Positions 54,059 to 62,944 of a stretch of 64,000 nucleotides of DNA are shown piece after piece. Source of the stretch: Melitaea cinxia (taxonomy: Eukaryota; Arthropoda; Insecta; Lepidoptera; Nymphalidae); contig NC_059413.1 of assembly GCF_905220565.1 (NCBI RefSeq), forward strand, positions 10,978,001 through 11,042,000. The letters run 5' to 3'. Both the position numbers and the translations under genes were made by a program. Within the stretch, counting starts at the first letter, position 1; each line of letters begins with the position of its first letter. The notes beneath the pieces were generated by a model that was not told the origin of the DNA, searched no databases, and worked only from the letters and a program-made list of their open reading frames with translations.

Positions 54059-55746
54059 GTTCAAAAAAGTTCACAACTACCATTATAACTTAACTCATGC
54101 AAAATTTCTAGCGACTCATGACCCTAAGAAACTAAATGGTTGTTTCATACTTGAGGCCTATGTCTAGCTGGGGGCAACAACAACAATGATGAACAGCAAA
54201 TATAACAACAACGACAAACGTAGATTAGTGATGATGAGACGATATTGGAAAAGACGATGTTAACTAGAACAATGACAAGAATAACGGCTACAATGGCAAT
54301 GACCACACTACGATTAATAAGTTCAAAGAGATGTCTAGTGTCACATAATTTATATATATGACGTTCTCTCGTTCTATTAGCGTTAGCATAACCTTGTTAA
54401 TTAACTAATTGGTTTGAATAATTTGGTCGAACATTTGTATGTTATTAGACATTTATTTATTTTTTAACAAGCTTTGCTACTGAAATCACTTGAGAGCCAC
54501 ACGAAAGGGTACTCAATACTATTGATAGTAGAAGTTGCTGTTGCCGAAATCGGCTTAGAATTAATTATTTACTTGTAATTTTTTCGTAGTTAAAATAACA
54601 CGTTTCGTAAAACAAACATTCCACAGACTATGTATCTATTTTTAAATATTCATAGAATACGACCACGCTAAGTAAAATAAAAGATAAAATAGAAATGCAA
54701 TACTGGAGGAACGATTAAATGTATTTTCAATGTTTTATCTCTATTTAAATTTCTTATTTCGCTCTAGAGGATGTCCGCAAGTTCACTTGGGCTGAATATA
54801 TTATTACTTAAGCTATTTTATAGCCTATCTTAATTAAAAAGCTAATTCCAGAAGTTTTCAAGCTGATTTCATATAATATTACAAATCATACAAAGCATAT
54901 ACTACATATCATAGTAAATATAAGGCAGCAATTAAGAACTTTTCACTTCAGCCTATCGCAGTCCACTGCAAACAACAGAACACAGAACTGTTAGACAATT
55001 ATAATATTAGATTAAAATGCAGTATCAACAAATATGTTACTTTAGCTGAAATCCAATATTAATATGTTAAATAATTTTTTTATTGAAATTTCTTATCAAT
55101 TTTTAATTTGATTGATTGTATTTATGTAAAAGAACTGAATCAATGTAATACAATAAGCCTACAAATGCACAAGAATACGCACACAGAGCCACGTGACAAC
55201 GTGAGCGGCGCAATAGTAAATAATATGATGGTGATTCATTTAAAGTAATTCCCTCTTTAAGATAAAAACAACGAATAAATGAAACCAAACAACAACATCT
55301 ATGGTTTTACCACAAACTACTCATGTAATATTATGAATGATATTTTCAAAAAAGCGTACTTTTCAGTAATGAATGACCAAAACATATGATGATATATAAC
55401 ATATTGACAAAAATGCGTGCATTACGCAGCTTAAGACGAGGCAGCGATTTGTTGCGTATTACTATTTATTTTTGGTTAATTTTTTCTCAATTTTTAATGT
55501 TTATCGATGTAAACTAAACGGAACTAAAACGAAAAGACCTTGGGTGTGTGACGCTGACTGCTAAGGCACTATAGTGCCTTAGACCAGCTGGTCTTCCTAG
55601 TTTAGCTGAGAATGCTTTTAGTTTTTGGTTTAGTGTGTATATGCTGTGTTCACTGTAATAAAAATGAACATTGTGGACCTTTCAAATTGTTACATGCATA
55701 AACTTTCTTGTATTGTATCATTCAATTTGTGAACCTAAATATACAT

Positions 55747-55754
<8 letters not shown>
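54059..55754. other. Unassigned AT-rich sequence
   Basis: Small ACAAC repeats lie at 54174-54215. TTCAGCCTATCGCAGTCCAC (54949-54968) is an isolated 20-bp RTE-type 3' end, minus strand. No gene is seen. Confidence 0.4.

Positions 55755-55829
<75 letters not shown>
55755..55829. repeat. (TA)n microsatellite, longest in the window
   Basis: About 75 bp of uninterrupted TA; a plus reading frame with repeated YI codons across it is an artefact. Confidence 0.95.
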
Positions 55830-55833
<4 letters not shown>

Positions 55834-56139
55834 CATTACCTGTAAGAAAATTCCGTGGTACTCATTCTATTTATCGAAGTAAATGTTTTTACTATTACAT
55901 ATGTGCTTAAGTGACGAAGGTTTCTAATAACAATATTAATAATTATTACTGTTAAAATTATGTAGAGCATTTAAAAATTGTAACTCAAAGAAAGTTTTGG
56001 TGCAATACCTCGGTAATATCTTCGCATTATTATTTAGTAAAAAACAATTCACACGTCCTTTTATAAGACTATATTAATAGATTTATTATTATGATTTTTA
56101 ATATATTATTTACACTTCATATGTATTGAATAAACCTTA
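55830..56139. other. Unassigned AT-rich sequence
   Basis: No feature recognised. Confidence 0.35.
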
Positions 56140-56754
56140 AATAATCGTGTTTGCAGGCAAACGAAAAAAAACCGACTTAAATTGTATCGATAAGTATTAC
56201 AACGTAGGTAGATGAAAAAATAGTCAAGTAAATACGCGTTATCAAAGATTACTCAAAAAGTAGTTATCAGATCTCGATAAAATTTAAATGTGACCACATG
56301 ATAAACATCAACTTTTAATTAAATTAAAAATTATCAAAATCGGTACGCCCAGTTAAAAGTTATGCGGATTTTCAAAAGTTTCCCTCGATTTCTCTGGGAT
56401 CTCATCATCAAATCCTGGTTTCCTTATCATGGTAGGTAGGAATATCTCCTTTCCAACAAAAAAAGAATTATCAAAATCGGTACATCCAGTAAAAAGTTAT
56501 GTGGTAAAATACAACGTAGGTCGACGAAAAAAGCGTGAAGTAAAAACGCATTATTAGATATTACTCGAAAAGTAGTGGTTAGATCTCAAATAAATTTAAA
56601 TGGGACCAATTGATTCACACCACCTTTCGATTAAAAAGATTTTTGTCGAAATCGGTCCACCCGGTCAAAAGTTCTGATATAACATACATAAAAAAAATAA
56701 AAAGAAATACACTCGAATTGAGAACCTCCCCCTTTTTTGGAAGTCGGTTAAAAA
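56140..56754 (-). mobile_element. Family D element, long form
   Basis: On the plus strand it runs from AATAATCGTGTTTGCAGGC through CCGACTTAAATTGTATCG, both modules, to CCCCCTTTTTTGGAAGTCGG and TTAAAA; 615 bp. ORFs on both strands at its right end are chance. Confidence 0.82.
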
Positions 56755-57171
56755 CATGTATTTTTTTACATGCACCATTAATAAATTTTCTGGCTGTTTC
56801 ATAATTAGGCACAATACTAAAATTGCACATGTATATTTTATATGCGTGCTATCTATGCATCTTTTTGATGCCCAACGCATTTTTCTTCTGAAACAACCTT
56901 CGAAACTGCATGTCTTTGACCCAGTTGCCTCATAAACTCAAACGACATCATGTGAAACACGTGTTTCGATATGTACCTACTATATAGCTTCACAATACTA
57001 ATAACACACTAAAGTACTATATATAGCACCTAGGATTAAATTTCAGTTCTCAAAAACAACAAATGCTAAACCATAAAACAATATACATACATAAAGAAAT
57101 TTACAGGTGTAAGATATATTTTTGGACACTCTATAAATTTAGACCGATTTTTAAGTAGTTGAAGTGAGATA
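56755..57171. other. Unassigned AT-rich sequence
   Basis: No gene or repeat recognised. Confidence 0.35.
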
Positions 57172-57403
57172 CAACCGCTCTGGTCTAGTGGTGCGTGCAC
57201 CGTGTACACGGCTAAACATCGACGGTTTGCGGCTTCGATTCCCGATCGGGATGGATATTCGTATTTATACAAATATTTCTTTCCTCTCCCTCATGATATC
57301 TCGGAGAGCACGTTAAGCTATCGGTCTCATTTGTTACCATATACACATGATAGCGATCGTTACTCGTAGGTAATATATCCGCCAACCCGAAATGAAGCAG
57401 CTT
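57172..57403 (+). mobile_element. SINE-C with well-kept tRNA-like head, 3'-truncated
   Basis: The head has TGGTCTAGTGG (57181-57191, A box with one change) and GCTTCGATTCC (57232-57242, B box with one change), about 40 bp apart, then GGATGGATATTCGTATTTAT and the body to ATATCCGCCAACCCG. The last 80 bp with GATTAAGCTCTGATCC are missing. This copy shows that SINE-C is tRNA-derived. Confidence 0.8.
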
Positions 57404-57509
57404 TCAAATTACAACTAATTTTTATCGCTCTCGTACTTATTTAGAAACTGAATCAACTAGTAGTAATTTTTCATCTAAACTAATTAATATATTAAATTAA
57501 AAATTAAAA

Positions 57510-58004
57510 AAAAAACCCCGACACAATAACCTGAGTTACCTTTAAAAAGTAAAAAATAATTAAAGAAACCCAATCTTAAAGTACCTACCTAAGTATGTAC
57601 GAGTATTAGTAATTCTAAAAAAATACATCGCGTTGGGGATATTTGCAGATATTGGGTATTTTCCCCACTTTTACCCCCAGAGATTTTCTCAGGGCTCAAC
57701 CGATTTTCATTGAACACATTATTTTGTAATATGCACGTGATGCGCTTTCATTTGAGACCCCACTAGATTATATTTGCAGACATTCGGTTATTCTTCCCCA
57801 TTTTCACCCCCACAACTTTTAAACGACTCAACCGATTTTCATCAAACATATCTAAAAACACTCGCCCGTAACTTACCTTTCATACAAAAAAAAAACTAAA
57901 TTGAAATCGTTTCATCCGTTCGCAAGCTACGGAGCCACAGACAGAGAAACAGTCAGACAGACACGTCTAACTTATAACACCCCTCTTTTTGCGTCGGGGG
58001 TTAA
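57510..58004. mobile_element. Element with AACCCCCGACGC-type inverted ends
   Basis: The left end AACCCCGACACAA and the inverse of the right end AACCCCCGACGCAA are alike with one gap and one change. Inside, an 85-bp segment is present twice about 132 bp apart (ATTTGCAGATATTGGG / ATTTGCAGACATTCGG, each followed by CAACCGATTTTCAT). Non-coding. A related end may lie at 59520-59628 (GTGAAACTCAACAACTCTCC, TTTTTTGCGTAGGGTTTT). Confidence 0.6.
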
Positions 58005-58415
58005 AAATGATGAATTTTCAGAATTGATTATAAATTGATTAACAATATTGAAATCGAAGAAATATAGATTATAATTAAAGAAGAAAGAAAAAACATTGTA
58101 CTTCTTTGCGCACGTGATCGAGGAAAATCTCTAGCTGGTCGTAGGGCTTTATACTGAAAATAATCATTGACTATATTCAATACACATCAGATCTCCTTGC
58201 TCAATGCAATGAGGTCAAGCGCCCTACAAATATATCTCAATAAAGACTCCTTGAAACTATTAGATTCATTACGGCGCTAGGACTATATGAATGTAATGAA
58301 TCAATAAGTTTTTTTTTTGTTTTTTAACTGATACGTTTAATTAAGTAGTAGATAAAATATTTTTTTATTCACGTTTTTTTTTTATATTAATTTTTATTCT
58401 CTAGGTAGGTAAGTC
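58005..58415. other. Unassigned AT-rich sequence
   Basis: No feature recognised; T runs near 58310 and 58370. Confidence 0.35.
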
Positions 58416-58768
58416 TTAAGTCAAGTATCTACGCTTCAGCCTGTAATATCCCAATACTGGGCATAGGCCTCTTTCCCCATGTAGGAGAAGGATCAGAGCT
58501 TAGTCCACCACGCTGCTCCAATGCGGGTTGGCGGATATATTCCCTACTATGAGTAACGATCGCTATCAGGTGTACATGATAACAACCGGGATCGACGGCT
58601 TAACGTGCTCTCAGAGGCACGCGCGACGCCGCGTTGGCGCAGCGGTTACAGCCATAGATTGTACCTGTTGCGCTGGCGGTTGCGGGAAAGATCCCCACAC
58701 ATGACAAACATTTGTATTGGTCATACAGGTGTTTGCCGTGGTCTGGGTGTTTTTAAGTCAAGTATGTA
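58416..58768. mobile_element. Composite SINE-C(-)/SINE-B(+) insertion between one TSD
   Basis: 58432-58620 is SINE-C on the minus strand (CTTCAGCCTGTAATATCCC to TTAACGTGCTCTCAGAGGC). 58622-58752 is the 5' part of SINE-B on the plus strand with an exact A box TGGCGCAGCGG (58635-58645) and a damaged B box (GGAAAGATCC). TTAAGTCAAGTAT(C/G)TA lies at 58416-58431 and 58753-58768, 15 of 16 identical. No TSD separates the two SINEs, so they appear to have entered as one block. Confidence 0.78.
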
Positions 58769-58906
58769 ACTTGTTTTAATTTTATTGTAAAAAAATACAG
58801 AACTACTTTGAGAATAAAGTTCTTCTCATCTTGTAGAGGTTTTTTTGTTAACTACTTCTAAGAATTAATATTTTACTTATTTTATTTGCGTAAATATTAT
58901 ATGTCT

Positions 58907-59296
58907 ACTAGTTGTGCCCGCGACTTCGTCTGCGTGGAATATAAAAAAATCATTCTAAAATAAAAGTAGCCCAAGTTACCTCTTATTACATCAGCTATCT
59001 GCTAGTGAAAGTCATGTCAAAATCGATCCAGCCGTTTCAGAGATTAGTCGGAACAAACAGACAGACAGACAAACAAGTAATGGGTCGGCAACACGCTTGC
59101 GATGCTTCTGGTGTTGCAGGCGTCTATAAGCTACGGTAATCTCTTACCATCGTGTGAGCCGTATGCTTGTTTGCCGAACTAGTGAAATAAAAAATAAAAA
59201 AAGCAAAAATTGTAAAAAAATATATTTTGGTAGTTAGTAAAAAGCGGTTATTTTAATATTACAAACAGACACTCCAATTTTATTTATTTGTATAGA
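58907..59296 (-). mobile_element. Helitron-like element with a SINE-A inside
   Basis: The outer parts (58907-59081 and 59203-59296) match 24579-24886: ACTAGTTGTGCCCGCGACTT, AATCGATCCAGCCGTTTC, then after the insert AAAAAGCGGTTATTTTAA and ACTCCAATTTTATTTATTTG then TATAGAT. Confidence 0.78.
59082..59202 (+). mobile_element. SINE-A 3' part, nested
   Basis: From GGGTCGGCAACACGCTTGCG through GTTGCAGGCGTCTATAAG to CTTGTTTGCCGAACTAGTG and an A-rich tail. 5'-truncated and younger than the Helitron-like copy it sits in. The TSD is not clear. Confidence 0.77.
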
Positions 59297-60009
59297 TTAT
59301 AGATAAATTCTATCAGTAAGGTCAACTGTTGTTTTAGCGTTTATACTGTATCATGTGAAGGGTTTAGTTGAATAATCAGGCGAAAATAAAAAATAATCCT
59401 TTTTTATGACGAAAATGCTATGATATATGTGCTAATATATGCTAATATTTGTCAAATATATACATATTTACCAAACTTGACTAAGAACCACCGCATGTAT
59501 ACTCGCTTTTACATAGAGAACCACATCGAAATCGGTCCATCACTTTGAAAAGCTACGCTTCCAGAGACAGAAACAGACAAACATTGGTGTGAAACTCAAC
59601 AACTCTCCTTTTTTGCGTAGGGTTTTAAAAACAGAGCAGAAAATATAATTTAATTATCGTATAATCTCCTTAGTTTCTTGCATAACTATTTTTTTCCCCT
59701 ACCGAAATTATTTTATTTTTGACCAGTTATTATAAAATTGAAGAGTCATTATTTTAAAAGTGCAAGTCATTCTTATATGATTGCGATTTGTATACTTAAT
59801 AGATATAACGGATGATTATACTTTAACCTCTTGCGATACAAAGTCGATTTCCTAGTGTAAAGTATAAGAAAAACCGGTAAATTGTGAATCGAACTAGCGC
59901 TGAAGCTATGCACTAAAAATATAAAATCTATCATAATTTAATGTTATTTGCGTTTAAAAAATTAAGAAAGTATTCGTAGATACATTTAATAATAACAATA
60001 ATAATAATG
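59297..60009. other. Mostly unassigned AT-rich sequence
   Basis: 59520-59628 has ACATCGAAATCGGTCCATC and GACAGAAACAGACAAACATT and looks like a relative of the right half of the 57510 element. The rest is unassigned. Confidence 0.4.
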
Positions 60010-60180
60010 GTCTATTAGCGAGGGGTTTCACCAACACCTTAAGATAAGAAGCTCTCGACTGTTGGATCAAGGGTCGGATTCAAAAGGCAGTGTTGTTTGA
60101 AACGGCCCGCATTGTGATGAGGTTCCTCAGCCTGGAACCTTAACTACCGGCGGCCTGGGACACAACAACCTGGCACAGAA
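60010..60180. other. GC-richer segment of unknown nature
   Basis: GCGAGGGGTTTCACCAACAC, GGTCGGATTCAAAAGGCAG, GATGAGGTTCCTCAGCC and ACTACCGGCGGCCTGGGAC. It might be a LINE 3' UTR. No open frame of note. Confidence 0.4.
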
Positions 60181-60196
60181 GGACTACTATTTTTAT

Positions 60197-60620
60197 GTAG
60201 TTTCGGAGTTACATACTGATAGCAGCGCCACCTACCAGGTCCGATTGAGATAAAAACTACCCTACCTCCCAAGTTGGACAAAATTATAGATGCGTACAAT
60301 ATTTGATAAACATTGTGTCAGTAGTTTCGGAGTTACATACCAATAGCAAGGCCACCTATCGGGTCCAATTAAGATAAAAACTACCGTATCTCCCAAGTAA
60401 CCAAATTACAAATACTAAAAAATTTCATAAAAATTTGTTCAGTAGTTTCGGAGCTACATACATTAAAAATGTTCATTGTTAACGCCCACCCCCGTAATCC
60501 TTATAGGGCATGAGTTATCCTAAAATCCGCTCATCGATCATTCCTACATCACATTTAGGAGAATCGTACCAAATTTGGATTCGATAGTTTAAAAACGGGA
60601 ATTTTCCATTGTTAACGCCT
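60197..60620. repeat. Imperfect direct repeats around GTAGTTTCGGAGTTACATAC
   Basis: GTAGTTTCGGAG(T/C)TACATAC occurs three times (about 60198, 60322 and 60441), some 120 bp apart. The first two are followed by matching text (GCCACCTA(C/T)C, AGATAAAAACTACC, TCTCCCAAGT). CATTGTTAACGCC also occurs twice (near 60474 and 60608). A tandem-built element of unknown class. Confidence 0.7.
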
Positions 60621-60865
60621 CCGCAACAATATAATAGGTAATGTGAAATAGCTACTTAATACCATTTTTACTGTATGTAAATTAAATTAAAATGCGGTCT
60701 ACGAATAAGATCAATTTATTCATTAATAACTTACATAAAATGCGTCCTAATATATTATTATTATTAACATGAATTTATTTGAATTTAATTGAATTATTTA
60801 ACATGATCTTTATTGAATAGCAATAAAGTTCAAATTGACTCTACATTTTAGTTAGAAAACGTAAA

Positions 60866-60916
60866 TATATGTACGGTCTAATTAAGTAACCTCCTCCTTT
60901 TTGAAGTCGGTTAAAA
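60866..60916 (-). mobile_element. Family D terminal fragment
   Basis: AAGTAACCTCCTCCTTTTTG then AAGTCGGTTAAAA: only the TTTTAACCGACTTC end of the element, inverted. Confidence 0.7.
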
Positions 60917-61322
60917 AAGCACGGACATTAAAAAAAAATAATGTTCATATACATATACGTACATAGATAGTAAGAAATTTATTTTATAATTTTGAGTCGA
61001 CCATGTTTTTGTTTCCTTTTTTTTCTTTAATCTTTAATTTAATTTTCCGGTCTTCTTGCTCGTTCCCTAAGTGTCCCTAACCAGCTTCAATCAGAATGAA
61101 TAAAATTGCTAATAATTCTCAATTTACTTAAATAAATTTAATGGCTGTCTATATATTTTAAAAATGTTATGGCTATTATTCTTCATTAAACCGTTCATTT
61201 TTTGATGTGAAACATCTATAGGCGAGGGTAGACCTAATCATTGGCGTTGCGGTACAGTCCGTGGCGACGCATCGCCACGCTATATGATGCATATATATGC
61301 GCATATAATCATATGTACTATA

Positions 61323-61609
61323 ACTGAGGTAGGGCACGGCAGGAATTCCCTGCTCAAAATATGGAGCAGCCTGACTGGGGTAGTATCTCGACCTTACAGA
61401 AGATCACAGCAAAATAATACTGTTTTCAAACAGTATTGTGTTCCTGTTGGTGAGTAAGGTGACCAGAGCTCCTGCTGGGGGGGATTGGGGATTGGGTCGG
61501 CAACGCGCTTGCGATGCTTCTGGTGTTGCAGGCGTCTATAAGCTACGGTAATCTCTTACCATCAGGTGAGCCGTACGCTTGTTTGCCGACCTAGTGATAT
61601 AAAAAAAAA
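61323..61609 (+). mobile_element. SINE-A, full length, best copy
   Basis: From AACTGAGGTAGGGCACGGC to GTTTGCCGACCTAGTGATAT and nine A. 287 bp with few changes from the majority of copies, so probably the youngest SINE-A here. The A-box-like word GGGCACGGCAGG lies at about 61333-61344. Confidence 0.8.
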
Positions 61610-61654
61610 GAAAAACTATACTATACTATATAATAATTGACTCGTCGCGATTTA

Positions 61655-61830
61655 AAAAAAAATAGATAGATAGATAGAATATACTTTATTGCACACCACT
61701 CGGAAAAAAAACATTACATAAAACAGTTATTTACACATAGAGATAGTAATGTACAAAGGCGGTCTTATCGCTTAGTAGCGATCTCTTCCAGACAACCTTT
61801 AGATATAGGATAATATGAATTGAAAAGGTA
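61655..61830 (-). mobile_element. LINE 3' end with hairpin, minus strand
   Basis: On the plus strand it opens with a GATA-repeat tail (ATAGATAGATAGATAG), then ACTTTATTGCACACCACTC, TACAAAGGCGGTCTTATCGC, the hairpin at 61767-61782 and CTCTTCCAGACAACC. No coding left. Confidence 0.73.
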
Positions 61831-62940
61831 GCAGCGCAATTATCTGTATAATTTGTAAATTCAACATTATGCGTGCAAACATTATGCATTTTCGTTCCCT
61901 ACTCAAAAAATATAGAAAAAAAAAAATACTTCATACATACAAAGCATACGTACTTACAAAAAAAATTGCATTAAAAAAAATTTGTAAATAAATAAAATAA
62001 ATGTTTATTAAATGTTTCACATCTGCTAGCCGTCACATGATGGCTCACGTTTTTTTGCCCAAAGCCGTAACAAAATTACTTTTCAAAATAATTTTCATTT
62101 TATTAATCAGACATCACATTGTTTGAACATGATAGACACATGATTGTATAAAAATGTAATCAAAATGAAAATTCATAGATAAGTATTCTTAATCATCTAA
62201 TCAATTGTTATTATCAACCGTCTAATGTAATTCAAAGTTATGTTGTGCAATAGTTTGTCGCCTTGAACCCTAGTAACTACTCGAACGTTTCTAGTATTTT
62301 TGGCGCCCCTTGCGTATGTGTGCGTTATGCTTGTACAGATACAGTAAAATTGTACAATACGTGTGTGCATTGTGCCCACTAATTTGAAAAATTTGTACAA
62401 ATACAGAAAGTATATTTATGTACAAAGCAGTACATTAGACTATATTGTATATATATGTACTATACACTAATTTATTACATATACTAAATTTACAGAGAAT
62501 TTGTAAATTTCTTATATGTTAAATAACATTTTGAAGCAGAAAGTTGAACATTCTATTATTTATTTATTTTATTAAAATAAAATCATTGGCCCATATTAAC
62601 ATTGAACTTAATTAAGAAAGGGCAATAAGAAAATATCTTGGTCAAAATCTGGACCTGACTCAGAAACTACTACAATCGAATAGCGTTATTTTTTTTTTGT
62701 ATTGAATAATCAATCTAGCTAGATGCCCTAGGGATGCGCTGTATTGACAGCAGGGGTAGAATCGACAAAAAAATTTTTGATTTATAGTCACTAGAAAATG
62801 GTCGCCCACGTGACCACGTGACCACTTCGCCAGCCCGTCATCAAACTATACATAAAATGACCTTTTTTAGGGTTAGTATATGCAAAGTAAAAAATATACT
62901 TCATCTGTCGGTCATAGATTTAAATCTGTACCATTACAGT
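61831..62940. other. Unassigned sequence; tandem CACGTG words
   Basis: No gene supported. CCACGTGA is repeated directly at 62806-62813 and 62814-62821, giving two E-box words CACGTG 8 bp apart; use is unknown. A minus frame at 62197-62400 has no motif. Confidence 0.4.
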
Positions 62941-62944
62941 AGAC

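Noticed and set aside
55671..55910. 79-codon frame with a long YIYI run
   Set aside because: It is produced by the (TA)n microsatellite.
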